A stretch of DNA of 64,000 bases from Nonomuraea coxensis DSM 45129 (GCF_019397265.1 NZ_CP068985.1:5944001-6008000), one strand, 5' to 3'; numbered from the stretch's first letter, positions 1 to 8,404 are shown. Numbers and translations are program-made. Notes: generated from the letters alone by a model not told the origin.

Positions 1-863
1 GACATGAGCAGCCGGCCCTCGGGGCTGGACTCGTACAGGCGGCCCATGCGCTCGCTCACCGGGGCGACGTCGTCGAGGGTGAGCGGCCGCTCGCGGCACG
101 CCTCCACGCCCATGAGGTGGCCGAAGACGCTCCACGTGTAGAGGTGGGCGGCGCGCTGTTCGTCGGTCAGCGTGACGCCCATCGTCTCCATCGCCTCCCA
201 GGTGACCACCGTGAAGTCGAACAGGGTGGCCAGCAGCAGCTCCTGGTTGACCGGCGGCCCGAACCGCTCGACGTCCCAGTGGTCGCCGTAGCGCTCGTCG
301 ACCAGGGCGCGCACGAACGCGTGCAGGATGCGCAGCCCGAGCGCCGTGGTGTTGCCGGGGCCGCCGGGCAGCAGGCTGTCGGTGGCCTTGAGCCCCATGA
401 CGTCCACCAGCATCTGCCCGGTCTCGGCGACGCGGCGGGTGAGGCCGTGCGTGGCGAGCTGCGAGACCCCGGCCAGCACGCGGGCGCTGGAGACCTCGAC
501 GTACGCCATCGGCAGGCACTTGCAGAACAGCGCGGCCGACTGGTAGAGGCCGTAGTCGGCGAACACCGCCTGGCCCTTGGCCAGCAGGTCGGCGTCGCAG
601 CCCCATTCGGGCAGGTTGGCGGCGAAGTCGAGCGCGTCGAAGATCTCGGAGGCGGGCGGCCGTCCCGAGGGCTGCCTGGCCTCCTTCTTGGCCTCCCCCA
701 GCTCCTTGACCACGGCCTTCACCAGCTCCAGCGGGCCGAGGCCGTCGTCGCGCTCCTTGAGGTGGCGGGCGACGATCTCGTCGATCTCGGGGTCGGCCAT
801 CTGCCTCAGCTGCCGGAACCTCTCCTCCGGCCAGCGCTCGTGGGCATCCTCGCGTCGGTTCAT
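1..863 (-). CDS. Oxygenase MpaB family protein (DUF2236), C-terminus cut by window edge
   Basis: This gene reads leftward from ATG at 863 and runs off the window, leaving about 287 residues. The translation starts MNRREDAHERWPEE. It has the helical pattern of the MpaB/latex-clearing-protein family (DUF2236), notably the conserved stretch AAHLYTWSVFGHLMGVEA near residues 245-262. Family members are b-type haem proteins; the best studied, Lcp, cleaves polyisoprene, but most actinobacterial paralogues have no known substrate. No signal peptide is visible in the N-terminal part, so it is probably cytosolic. It starts 22 nt after the stop of the Crp/Fnr regulator gene on the same strand, so the two are probably cotranscribed. 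The family call is fairly secure; the substrate is unknown. Confidence 0.72.
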   Translation of the reverse strand, partial: MNRREDAHERWPEERFRQLRQMADPEIDEIVARHLKERDDGLGPLELVKAVVKELGEAKKEARQPSGRPPASEIFDALDFAANLPEWGCDADLLAKGQAVFADYGLYQSAALFCKCLPMAYVEVSSARVLAGVSQLATHGLTRRVAETGQMLVDVMGLKATDSLLPGGPGNTTALGLRILHAFVRALVDERYGDHWDVERFGPPVNQELLLATLFDFTVVTWEAMETMGVTLTDEQRAAHLYTWSVFGHLMGVEACRERPLTLDDVAPVSERMGRLYESSPEGRLLM

Positions 864-885
864 TGTCCCCGTACTCCCGATTCGG

Positions 886-1596
886 TCAGAGGCCGCCCCG
901 CTTGCGCAGTGCGGCGACGTCCAGCAGCGTGATCGTGCGGCCATCGATGGCGATGAGCCCCCGTGACACGAGCGACTGCAGCGCCCGGTTGACCGCCGGC
1001 CGGGTCGCGCCGATGAGCGCGGCCAGATCCGACTGGGTCAGGCCGGGCAGGTCCACCACGGCGTCCGCCCTGCCGTGCTTGCCGGCGAGCTCCAGCAGGA
1101 GCTTGGCCAGCCGGCCGCCGAGATCGAGGAAGGCCAGGTCGGCCGCCTGCCCGGTGAGCCGGCGCACGAGGTGGCCGAGCATGCGCAGGAACTCGTCGGC
1201 CAGCGCGGGATGCTCGCGCATCAGCTCCAGCAGCCGCGCCCTGGGCAGCGCGAACACCCACGAGGGGCGCACGGTGACGATCGACGCCGAGCGCGGCGAG
1301 CCGTCGAGCAGCGCCATCTCGCCGAAGGTGTCGCCCCTGCTCAGCATGTTGAGCACGATCTCGTCGCCGTGCTCGGTGGTGAAGACGACCTTCACCAGGC
1401 CGTCCAGCATCGCGTAGAGGGACTCCCCGGGATCCCCCTGGTGGAAGATGATCTGCCCCGACCGGTATCTGCGGGCGAGCCCCGCCCGCAGCGCGCTCTC
1501 GACGCCGTCCTTCCCGAGTACGCGGAACAACGGGATCTCCGCCAGCACGGCGGCGAGCTGCTGACCGTCCTGCGGGGGCCCGCTGAACCCGTTCAT
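886..1596 (-). CDS. Crp/Fnr family transcriptional regulator
   Basis: A 236-residue cytosolic DNA-binding regulator. Residues about 20-135 form a cyclic-nucleotide-binding beta-roll: GQIIFHQGDPGESLYAMLDG, then GDTFGEMALLDGSPRSAS, matching the phosphate-binding cassette signature. A linker helix follows, and a winged helix-turn-helix at about 175-225 contains TQSDLAALIGATRPAVNRAL. There are no cysteine clusters, so it is not an Fe-S FNR; the ligand may be cAMP or none. It precedes the MpaB-type oxygenase on the same strand and diverges from an ECF sigma gene. The 188-nt gap between them holds two CRP-like palindromes (1664-1702). It probably controls itself and one or both neighbours (inference). 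Confidence 0.88.
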   Translation of the reverse strand: MNGFSGPPQDGQQLAAVLAEIPLFRVLGKDGVESALRAGLARRYRSGQIIFHQGDPGESLYAMLDGLVKVVFTTEHGDEIVLNMLSRGDTFGEMALLDGSPRSASIVTVRPSWVFALPRARLLELMREHPALADEFLRMLGHLVRRLTGQAADLAFLDLGGRLAKLLLELAGKHGRADAVVDLPGLTQSDLAALIGATRPAVNRALQSLVSRGLIAIDGRTITLLDVAALRKRGGL

Positions 1597-1663
1597 GAAA
1601 GAACTCTAGGCCGCAATCGGCGGCCCGGCAGTAACCGGTAAGCGATCTCTTCCACGTCCCGAA

Positions 1664-1702
1664 TGTGACGAGGAACACACGCGAGCTGTCACGGGCGCGA
1701 CA
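1664..1702. promoter_or_regulatory. Two CRP-like palindromes between divergent regulator and sigma genes
   Basis: TGTGACGAGGAACACA at 1664-1679 differs by one base from the classic TGTGA-N6-TCACA operator. TGTCACGGGCGCGACA at 1687-1702 is a second TGTC...GACA dyad with the same 16-bp architecture, 23 bp further on. Both lie between the divergent Crp/Fnr gene (start 1596) and the ECF sigma gene (start 1785). That is the expected place for autoregulatory sites of the Crp/Fnr protein. Function is inferred from position and shape only. Confidence 0.4.
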
Positions 1703-1784
1703 GACGTCGCGGATCTTCAGGCGGACCGTGGGAGGGCCGGCCGGAAGTGGCCCCCCGAGTACCCGCGCCGGCGAGGAGTGGAAC

Positions 1785-2357
1785 ATGCAGTTGGAGACCA
1801 TCGACCGCCTCGACACGGGCGCTCTGGTGGCGGCAGCGCAGCAGGGCGACGCCGGCGCCTGGGAGCGGCTGGTCGAGGAGTTCACCCCGATGCTGAAGGC
1901 GCGCATCCGCCGCTTCAGGCTCGGCCACGAGGACGCCCAGGACGTGCTGCAGACCACCTGGCTGCTGGCCTGGCAGAACCTGAAGAGCGTCGCCGACGGC
2001 CGGCGCATGGCCGGCTGGCTGGCCACGATCGCCTTCCGTGAGTGCCTCAAGCTGACCAGGAGGACGCGCGAGATCTGCACGCCCGACCTCGACACGCTCG
2101 GCAGCACCGACGACGTGGACAGGGAGCTGGCCAGGATCTGGCTCGCCGGGACCCTCGAAGAGCTGGTCGAGGGGCTGCCGGACGCGCAGCGGGTGCTGTT
2201 CAGGGCGCTCACGGAGACCTCCGAGCCGCACTACGTGGACGTGGCGCGCAGGCTGGGCAGGCCGGTCGGGAGCATCGGGCCCACCCGTGCCCGCTGTTTC
2301 GCGAAGCTGCGCGGGATGCTCCAGGCCCGCGAGATCACCAGGGACTTCCTCGACTGA
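1785..2357 (+). CDS. RNA polymerase ECF-type sigma factor
   Basis: A 190-residue sigma-70 family protein. Region 2 covers about residues 25-95 and includes the GHEDAQDVLQTTWLLAWQNL motif that binds core polymerase and the -10 element, then WLATIAFRECLK. Region 4 follows at about 130-185, with QRVLFRALTE and a helix-turn-helix around RRLGRPVGSIGPTRARCFAKL. The ATG at 1785 is preceded by GAGGAG at 1773-1777, which favours it over upstream in-frame starts. No anti-sigma gene is adjacent: the downstream gene is convergent and unrelated. This suggests either control from elsewhere or a C-terminally untethered ECF group. It diverges from the Crp/Fnr regulator. Confidence 0.85.
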   Translation: MQLETIDRLDTGALVAAAQQGDAGAWERLVEEFTPMLKARIRRFRLGHEDAQDVLQTTWLLAWQNLKSVADGRRMAGWLATIAFRECLKLTRRTREICTPDLDTLGSTDDVDRELARIWLAGTLEELVEGLPDAQRVLFRALTETSEPHYVDVARRLGRPVGSIGPTRARCFAKLRGMLQAREITRDFLD

Positions 2358-2373
2358 TCCGTCCGGCCGCCCA

Positions 2374-3642
2374 CTACGTGACGCTCCGGTCGAGCGGGAT
2401 CGCCTCCAGGAACGGCTCGAAGTCGAAATGGGCCATCTCGAAGACGTCGGGGTCGGTCTCGGCCGGGTAGCGGTAGAACCTGCGCCGGATCGCCGGCAGG
2501 CCGGGGTCGCGGTCGAACATCTCGCCGATCGACTGGGGCACCAGGCCGCGCCGCATCTCCTCGGCGAGGCCGGTGGCGAGCTTGTCGTCGAAGGGCACCC
2601 GGTAGAGGGCGGCCACCGTCTGGTAGACGCGGAAGTAGCTGACGATGAAGCGCATGCGGTCGGGGTAGGACACCCAGTTGGTCACCCCGGCCGTGGACGC
2701 CTCGCGGTCCTCGGTGATGAACTCCTCGGCGAGCTTGCGCACCCGCTCGTCGCGGATCGGCGCCCATGCCTGGTCGAAGTCGACGCCGTCGGGCGCGGTG
2801 AGCGGGCGGCCCACCCTGATGTCGCTCAGCGGGGTGCGGACGGCGAACAGGTGGCGGGTGTAGAGCCCCGCCCACAGCTCCTCCAGCCTGCGGGTCAGCC
2901 AGGGCTGGTCCTCGTGGCGGGCGGCGTAGAGGCGGAAGCGGGGGAGCGGGCGGCGGGTCACGAGCGAGCGCAGCGAGCGCCACGACACGCGGGTCAGCCA
3001 CCGTACCGGCCGGTAGAGCACCAGCTCCAGGGCCTTCTGCGCGCGTTTCTGCTCGTACGCCGACAGCGCGATGTTGGCGCCGAACATCAGCTCCGCGCGT
3101 ACCTCGGGGTCGTTCGCCTCCCTGGCCTCCATCAGGAGCTGGGCGGCGTCGCGCAGGTAGCGCGGGTCGGCCTGCTCCAGCAGCCCGGTCAGGAACTCGG
3201 GCGGCGTCGGCGTCAGGTCGGACTCGGGGCTGACCTTGAGGAACCGGTCGGGGGTGTCGCGCCAGAGGTTGACGGCGAGGCTGGCGGTCTCCAGGAAGAT
3301 CGCACGGTTGGCGAGGGCGAGACCGAGCTGGTAGCTGGGGCCGAGCAGGGTGAGCAGCGTGGCGCGGAAGAAGCGGCGCAGGCGGCGCGGCACCCGGAGG
3401 CGGCGCCCGAAGTTCTCGATGAACGGCGAGTCGGGTGTCAGGTCGAGGCTCTCGCCCACGGCCTTGGAGGTCCAGGTGGCGTAGCAGTACCAGTTGTTGC
3501 ACGCCTGGCCGAGATGTCCGGAAAGGTCGCCCGCGACCCGGTGGTAGGCGTAGGCGATGACCATCGCCTCGAGTGCCGGGCTGCGGTCCCTGTAGGCGGC
3601 GATGCGGAGCACGTCGTCCGCGGTCATCCGGGTCTCGGACAT
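2374..3642 (-). CDS. Conserved protein of unknown function, 422 aa
   Basis: I do not recognise a named domain. The protein begins MSETRMTADDVLRIAAYRDR from ATG 3642, with GGGAGA about 8 nt upstream; longer in-frame extensions lack a ribosome-binding site. It is mostly helical and rich in aromatic and Arg residues. It has a hydrophobic helix near residues 110-140 (FRATLLTLLGPSYQLGLALA) and a conserved-looking NNWYCYATWTSKAVGESLDL stretch near residue 45. Its neighbours are an ECF sigma factor (convergent, 16 bp away) and an MpaB-type oxygenase cluster. Large helical proteins of this kind often accompany MpaB-like oxygenases, so a haem or membrane-associated function is possible. That is only a guess. 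Confidence 0.6.
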   Translation of the reverse strand: MSETRMTADDVLRIAAYRDRSPALEAMVIAYAYHRVAGDLSGHLGQACNNWYCYATWTSKAVGESLDLTPDSPFIENFGRRLRVPRRLRRFFRATLLTLLGPSYQLGLALANRAIFLETASLAVNLWRDTPDRFLKVSPESDLTPTPPEFLTGLLEQADPRYLRDAAQLLMEAREANDPEVRAELMFGANIALSAYEQKRAQKALELVLYRPVRWLTRVSWRSLRSLVTRRPLPRFRLYAARHEDQPWLTRRLEELWAGLYTRHLFAVRTPLSDIRVGRPLTAPDGVDFDQAWAPIRDERVRKLAEEFITEDREASTAGVTNWVSYPDRMRFIVSYFRVYQTVAALYRVPFDDKLATGLAEEMRRGLVPQSIGEMFDRDPGLPAIRRRFYRYPAETDPDVFEMAHFDFEPFLEAIPLDRSVT

Positions 3643-3850
3643 AGGGGGTGTCTCCCGTTCGCTAATCCCTCGCCTCGAAGAGTTCAGAGCGTCCCCGAGG
3701 GCGTCAGATACAGCCCGGCGACCAGCTTCGCCTCCCCGTGGCCGCCGGGAGGTCGAGCGTAGAAGGGGCCGCTTGCGGAAGGCTTGCAGGTTGATCAGCG
3801 CCCGGTGAGCCCCGCGCGGCGGCCCAGGCGGCACAGGAGCCCCCGGCGGC

Positions 3851-4714
3851 TCAGACGGACAGGGTCTGGCCGGCCTCGATGGCCTCGCGGACGCTGCGCG
3901 CCAGGGTCTCCTCCAGCGCGTCGCCGTGGGCGGCGAGCGCGGCCATGCCCTCGGCGTCGTCGGTGGCGGCCAGCAGCGCGCGGTACTTGTGGTTGTTGTC
4001 CAGCGCCTCGCGGGCGCGCAGCGCGGCGTCGGCCTCCTGGACGCGGCGGGCGTAGCGCTCCAGGCCCTCGACCCGGGCGGTGACGGCGGTCAGGGAGCGG
4101 TCGAGCGCCTCCTGCTGCGGGTCGAGCACGGCCCGCAGCTCGTCGGTGACCAGGCCGTGGCGGGCGGCGTCCTGCTCGTGCTGGAGCTCCTGCTGGACGC
4201 GCAGCAGGCGGGCGATCTCCCAGACCTGGCGGGGCAGCAGCACCTCGTTGGCCACGACGTCGAGCAGGTGGCGGCGCATGGCCTCCGACCGCTGGATCAC
4301 GGCGACGGCGCGGCGGGCACGTTCCAGCAGGGCGCGCCCCTGGGGGGAGAGCTCGGCGACGGCCACGAACCGCTCGCGCAGCGGCGAGGACCGGGGGTCG
4401 CGGCCCAGCCGGGGGATGTGGCAGTCGAGCACGGCCAGGCGCTGCTCGGCGTTCAGCTCGGGGTCCAGCACCAGGTCGACGGTGCGCCGGACGTGCTCGC
4501 GCTCGCGGTCCAGCCGCAGCGCCTCCTCCTGGGTCAGGGCGCGGTGGCGCAGCACGTCGTGGGCCACGACGAAGCCGCACAGGATGATGGGGGCGAGCAG
4601 CACCACGATGACCGCGGCGATCGGGCCTAACTCCACAAACAGGGTGAAACCGGTCAGCAGGACGCCGACGGACGCGACGAGCGACGCCAGCGCCCAACCC
4701 CATCCTCTGGCCAC
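3851..4714 (-). CDS. Membrane-anchored coiled-coil protein, unknown function
   Basis: A 287-residue protein with two N-terminal transmembrane segments (about residues 5-28 and 31-52, LGPIAAVIVVLLAPIILCGF). A long, highly charged, mostly helical cytosolic part follows, with heptad-like runs (LLRVQQELQHEQDAARH; VEGLERYARRVQEADAALRAR), suggesting coiled coils. No catalytic motif is visible. It stands alone between an unrecognised 422-aa gene and an SDR/phospholipase D pair on the same strand, with gaps of 208 and 106 bp. The topology resembles scaffold or stress-associated membrane proteins, but no family can be named. Confidence 0.65.
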   Translation of the reverse strand: MARGWGWALASLVASVGVLLTGFTLFVELGPIAAVIVVLLAPIILCGFVVAHDVLRHRALTQEEALRLDREREHVRRTVDLVLDPELNAEQRLAVLDCHIPRLGRDPRSSPLRERFVAVAELSPQGRALLERARRAVAVIQRSEAMRRHLLDVVANEVLLPRQVWEIARLLRVQQELQHEQDAARHGLVTDELRAVLDPQQEALDRSLTAVTARVEGLERYARRVQEADAALRAREALDNNHKYRALLAATDDAEGMAALAAHGDALEETLARSVREAIEAGQTLSV

Positions 4715-4820
4715 GCCGTCCCCTCCGAAGCGAGTACCCGCAGTGCCCTGGATGCCACAATAGCCGCCACTTCCGACATTCCGCGGCTATACCACGCCAT
4801 CCAGGGCGCCCGGGGGAACG

Positions 4821-5567
4821 TCAGCGGAAGTAGGAGGCGCCGTTCAGGTCGAGCACCGCGCCGCTCGCCCACTCGGCCTGCGGCGAGGCCAGGAACACCA
4901 CGGCCGCCGCGATCTCCTCCGCCCGCGCCACCCGCCCGAACGGGCTCTGCGCCCTGATGGCGTCGCCCCGCGGCGCCTTGAGGTGCTCGTTGGTCATGTC
5001 GGTCGCCACGAACCCCGGCGCCACCGAGGCGACCGCGATCCCGTGCGGCGCGAGCGCGACGGCCAGCGACTGCCCGAGCGCGTTGAGCCCCGCCTTGGAC
5101 GCCCCGTACGCCGGGGCGTCGGGCTCGCCGCGGTAGGCCCCGCGCGAGGAGACGTTGACCACGCGGCCCCCCGCCCGCATGTGGCGGAGCGCGCAGTAGG
5201 TGACGTTGGCCGCCCCCAGCAGGTTGACGGCGAGGGTGCGCCGCCAGGCGTCCTGCCACTCCTCGTACGACACCTCGGCCACGGGATGGTGGAAGAAGAC
5301 CCCGGCGTTGTTCACCAGCACGTCGATGCGCCCGAGCGCGTCCGCGGCGGCGTCCACCATGTCGCGGACCTCGCCGGGATCGGCGAGATCGGCCCGGACG
5401 ACCGCGTGCCCCTCCCCGGGCAGCTCGCCGAGCAGCCCGTGCGCCTCCGCCGCCGAATCGCGATGGTGGACGGCCACCCGGTCACCCTGCGCGGCGAAGG
5501 CCGCCGCGACGGCCCGCCCGATCCCCCGCGACCCGCCGGTCACGAGCACTCCACGTCCGCTGCTCAC
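4821..5567 (-). CDS. SDR family oxidoreductase (FabG-like)
   Basis: A 248-residue classical short-chain dehydrogenase/reductase. The cofactor motif TGGSRGIGRAVAAAF is at about residues 10-24 and the structural NNAG motif lies in IDVLVNNAGVFFHHP (about 80-95). The catalytic Ser is in VVNVSSRGAY and the YxxxK pair in PAYGASKAGLNAL. The C-terminal SGAVLDLNG resembles FabG. An Arg after the first glycines suggests NADP(H) preference. The start is GTG at 5567 with a weak ribosome-binding site. It lies 20 bp downstream of the phospholipase D gene, so the two are probably cotranscribed; no shared pathway is evident. Confidence 0.88.
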   Translation of the reverse strand: MSSGRGVLVTGGSRGIGRAVAAAFAAQGDRVAVHHRDSAAEAHGLLGELPGEGHAVVRADLADPGEVRDMVDAAADALGRIDVLVNNAGVFFHHPVAEVSYEEWQDAWRRTLAVNLLGAANVTYCALRHMRAGGRVVNVSSRGAYRGEPDAPAYGASKAGLNALGQSLAVALAPHGIAVASVAPGFVATDMTNEHLKAPRGDAIRAQSPFGRVARAEEIAAAVVFLASPQAEWASGAVLDLNGASYFR

Positions 5568-5587
5568 CCGCCGCACCCTAGCAGCGC

Positions 5588-7144
5588 TCAGAACCGGCCC
5601 GACCGCCGGAGCTCGGCCGGCCGGCCGTCCGGGTCCACGGCGAACCGGTAGAGGGGCATGGCCAGCGCCTTCTGCAGCCTCGACAGGGTGGGCGCCGGGT
5701 GCGGACGCAGCCGCCCCGGCGGGCGCGGACCCTCCTCGCCGCCCCGGTGCCACTCCTCCAGCCGGGCCGCTGACCGCGCGAACGCCTCGAAGGCGGCGGC
5801 CGGGTCGCACAGCTCGTCCTGCTCGCCGCCCGGCAGGTCCAGGTGCTCGGCCATGAGGGTCAGCCGCAGGTCGCGGGCGAAGCGCAGCGCGCCGTACGGC
5901 GGGCGCGGGTCCTCCCGCTCGTCCAGCACCGCGCAGCTCAGCTCCGAGTCGTACGTCCACGAGCGCAGGTTGACGTTGTCGGAGCCGACCGTGGCCCACA
6001 CGTCGTCCACCACGCACGCCTTGGCGTGCACGTAGATGGGGGTGCCCCGGTGGTTCTCCAGGTCGTAGACGGCGACCCGGTCGCCGCCCGCGGCGCGCAG
6101 CCGGGCCAGGGCGTCCGCGCGCCCGATGAGGCTGGCGGGCCCGGCCAGCAGGCCGTCCTGGTCGGGATGGCGCGGCACGACGACGATCATGCGCAGGTCC
6201 GGCTCGCGCTCCAGCGCCTCCGCGAACGGCTCGATGACGTCCGTGGACCACAGGTACTGGTCCTCCAGATAGACGATGGAACGGGCGCGGGCCAGCACCT
6301 TGCGGTAGGCGCGGGCGATGCTGCGCTCGCCGTCCGGCGCGAACGGGTAGCGGTCCCACCGCGCCGGATAGGTACGCAATAACTGCACGGCGTGCCGCCC
6401 GGCCGGCGGCGGAGGCGGGCCCGGCTTCGGCAGCGGCGGGGCGTCGTCCAGCCGGCCGAGGTGGTCGCGCAGCCGGCGCAGCGGGTCCCGGGTCTCGGGG
6501 GCGGGGTCCTCCCAGCGTTCACAGAAGACCGTCTCCACCTCGGCGACGGCCGGTCCGTGGATGGCGACCTGGATGTCGTGCCAGGGCGGGCGGGGGCCGT
6601 ACGCGTCGGGCATGGGGCAGCTCTGCGGGTCGCCCAGGTGGTCGGCGTCGTCGCGGCGGCTGTGGCACAGGTCGATGCCGCCGACGAAGGCGACGTCCCT
6701 GGTGGCGTCGCGGTCGTGGCGCAGGATGACGAACTTCTGGTGGTGCGCGCCGCCCGGCTTGGTCCGCGTGTCCAGCAGGGCCTGGCCGCCGGCGTCCTCG
6801 ATCTCCCTGCCGAGGCGGCGGTTCTCCGCCGAGCTGAAACGCAGCAGGTCCATGTGCGAGCGCCAGATGAGGCCGCGTACGAGGGCGCCGCGCCGCGCCG
6901 CCGCGGCCATGGCCTCGCTCACGGTCGGCCCGTCGGGGGTCAGGCGCTCGTCGGGGTCGCCGCGCCAGTCGGCGAACAGCAGCAGGTCGTCCTTGCCGAG
7001 CTGCTCCAGGCAGGCCCGCAGCTCGGCGAAGTAGGTCGCTCCGTGGACGAGGGGGCGTACGTCGTTGCCGGTCGTCCACGGCCCGAGCTTGGTCGCCCCG
7101 TTGCCGCGCTCGTCCTCAGTCAGGAACCAGTCCTCGATCCGCAT
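5588..7144 (-). CDS. Phospholipase D family protein, two HKD motifs
   Basis: A protein of about 518 residues with two PLD half-sites. The first is HHQKFVILRHD (His135, Lys137), where the usual Asp position is shifted, followed by VAFVGGIDLC. The second is a canonical YVHAKACVVDD (His373, Lys375, Asp380) followed by ATVGSDN. The two-HKD layout and the GGIDLC sequence match actinobacterial PLD-like phosphodiesterases acting on phospholipids or cardiolipin-type substrates. No signal peptide is visible, so it is probably cytosolic or membrane-peripheral. ATG at 7144 (MRIEDWFLTEDERG) is chosen because this is the natural family N-terminus; an in-frame ATG at 7174 would add ten residues. It is likely cotranscribed with the SDR gene 20 bp downstream. 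Confidence 0.85.
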   Translation of the reverse strand: MRIEDWFLTEDERGNGATKLGPWTTGNDVRPLVHGATYFAELRACLEQLGKDDLLLFADWRGDPDERLTPDGPTVSEAMAAAARRGALVRGLIWRSHMDLLRFSSAENRRLGREIEDAGGQALLDTRTKPGGAHHQKFVILRHDRDATRDVAFVGGIDLCHSRRDDADHLGDPQSCPMPDAYGPRPPWHDIQVAIHGPAVAEVETVFCERWEDPAPETRDPLRRLRDHLGRLDDAPPLPKPGPPPPPAGRHAVQLLRTYPARWDRYPFAPDGERSIARAYRKVLARARSIVYLEDQYLWSTDVIEPFAEALEREPDLRMIVVVPRHPDQDGLLAGPASLIGRADALARLRAAGGDRVAVYDLENHRGTPIYVHAKACVVDDVWATVGSDNVNLRSWTYDSELSCAVLDEREDPRPPYGALRFARDLRLTLMAEHLDLPGGEQDELCDPAAAFEAFARSAARLEEWHRGGEEGPRPPGRLRPHPAPTLSRLQKALAMPLYRFAVDPDGRPAELRRSGRF

Positions 7145-7244
7145 TTTGTACCATTTACCCCATACGGAGGCCATGATGTGCGCTTGTGCGCCTGCCCCTC
7201 GTCGTGCCTGGTCAACCCGGTGTCATCGTTTGACCGGCCGGACG

Positions 7245-7505
7245 TCAACCCGAGCGGACGTCGGCCTGCGCGCACTCCTCCAGCAGACGCCCGGCCATCT
7301 CCCGGGTGAGAGTCCGGGCCGGCATCGCCCGCAACCGCGCCCCGGCCTCCCAGCCCGCGCGCCCGACCGGCTCGGCGAACCAGGCCCGTCGGCACGGGCC
7401 GCGGCAACCGCGCAACCAGGCGGACGGCACGATCACGGTGCTGTCCGCATCCGGACACGTACAGACGGTGAACCAAGGCGGCGACCGGAGCGTCTCACGT
7501 CTCAC
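7245..7505 (-). CDS. Small Cys-rich protein, 86 aa, hypothetical
   Basis: GTG at 7505 is preceded by AGGA at good spacing. The reading frame has strong third-position G/C bias, and no better frame covers this gap. The product has CTCPD near residue 15 and GCRGPCRRAWF near 33-43: four cysteines in a C-x-C...C-x3-C pattern that could bind zinc. It ends in an amphipathic helix (EMAGRLLEECAQADVR). It diverges from the DUF4352 gene at 7538, with the starts 32 bp apart. No homologue can be named, and it may be a chance frame. Confidence 0.45.
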   Translation of the reverse strand: MRRETLRSPPWFTVCTCPDADSTVIVPSAWLRGCRGPCRRAWFAEPVGRAGWEAGARLRAMPARTLTREMAGRLLEECAQADVRSG

Positions 7506-7537
7506 AACGTCCTAACGCCGTCACCGGGAGTCGCCAC

Positions 7538-8266
7538 ATGGGCCATCCGCCGCACCAAGGGCCGTACGACCAGCAGCCGCATCAGCCGTACGGCTACGCG
7601 AGCGGCCCCCAGCCGCAGTACGGCCACCAGCCGCCCACGGGCCCGCCCCCGCCGCGACGCGGCAACACCGGGCTGATCCTGGTGCTCGCGATCGGACTGC
7701 CACTGCTGCTGCTCGGCGGATGCGCGGCTTTCGTCATGACCCTGGCCGGCGCGAACGACAGGGTGGTCACCGAGCCTGACCGGTCAGAACCGGTCTCTCC
7801 GCAGGAGTCACGGCCGAGCGCCTCACGCTCTCAAGAGGCGCGGGATCCGGCGACCGCCGCCGCCGTCGGCGGATCGATCACCCTCGACGGTTTCGAGGGC
7901 CTGAAAATGTCCGTCACCCTCACCAAGCTGGTGGATCCGGCGACCGCCGGCCAGTTCTCGACCGCGCGGGCGGGTCACCGGCTCGTCGCCGTGCAGCTCA
8001 CGCTCAGGAACGTGGGGCCGACCGTCTACAGTGACTCCCCCACGAACGGCGCCTTCCTCATCGACGCCGACGACCAGCAGTACCAGTCGTCGTACCACGA
8101 GGTACGAGAGGGGCAGGGGTTCGGCGGGCAAGCCACGATCAACGCCGGCGACAGCCGGAAAGGTGTGATCGTGTTCGAGCTGCCAAAGTCGGCGAAGGCG
8201 GTGAAGTTCCAGTATGGGCTTAACTCGGGATTCGCCGACCAGAAGGGCGAATGGTCACTCGGGTGA
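7538..8266 (+). CDS. DUF4352 domain membrane-anchored protein
   Basis: A 242-residue protein in three parts. An N-terminal cytosolic tail rich in Pro, Gln, Tyr and His (HQPYGYASGPQPQYGHQPP) is followed by one transmembrane segment at about 47-70 (GLILVLAIGLPLLLLGGCAA). After a Ser/Glu-rich linker comes an extracytoplasmic Ig-like DUF4352 domain (about 110-240) with HRLVAVQLTLRNVGPTVYSD and KGVIVFELPKSAKAVKFQYG. DUF4352 proteins are exported or surface proteins with no established biochemical role. ATG at 7538 follows GGGAG at 7525-7529. The gene stands alone and is followed by a strong hairpin shared with the opposing tRNA gene. Confidence 0.8.
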   Translation: MGHPPHQGPYDQQPHQPYGYASGPQPQYGHQPPTGPPPPRRGNTGLILVLAIGLPLLLLGGCAAFVMTLAGANDRVVTEPDRSEPVSPQESRPSASRSQEARDPATAAAVGGSITLDGFEGLKMSVTLTKLVDPATAGQFSTARAGHRLVAVQLTLRNVGPTVYSDSPTNGAFLIDADDQQYQSSYHEVREGQGFGGQATINAGDSRKGVIVFELPKSAKAVKFQYGLNSGFADQKGEWSLG

Positions 8267-8290
8267 GTAGCCGCTGTCGCACAAAGATCA

Positions 8291-8323
8291 AGGGCCACAT
8301 CTCCGTGTCGGGGATGTGGCCCT
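8291..8323. terminator. Rho-independent hairpin between DUF4352 gene and tRNA-Val
   Basis: AGGGCCACATC at 8291-8301 pairs perfectly with GATGTGGCCCT at 8313-8323 (11 bp, 11-nt loop). Read on the minus strand it is followed by TTGATCTTTGT, a fair U-tract, so it most likely terminates the tRNA-Val transcript. It could also end the converging DUF4352 transcript. Confidence 0.7.
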
Positions 8324-8332
8324 TGAGCTCGG

Positions 8333-8404
8333 TGGGCGATACTGGGATCGAACCAGTGACCTCTTCGGTGTGAACGAAGCGCTCTCCCGCTGAGCTAATC
8401 GCCC
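8333..8404 (-). tRNA. tRNA-Val (CAC)
   Basis: A 72-nt cloverleaf on the minus strand. The acceptor GGGCGAT pairs with ATCGCCC and the discriminator is A. The D-arm is AGCTCAGCGGGAGAGC, the anticodon arm CTTCG-TTCACAC-CGAAG (anticodon CAC, valine GTG codons) and the T-arm ACTGG-TTCGATC-CCAGT. CCA is not fully encoded. Two other tRNA-Val genes in the window carry GAC. Confidence 0.95.

Noticed and set aside
2287..3762. Long plus-strand frame opposite the 422-aa unknown gene
   Set aside because: Antisense shadow; the minus-strand gene has the ribosome-binding site and normal protein composition.
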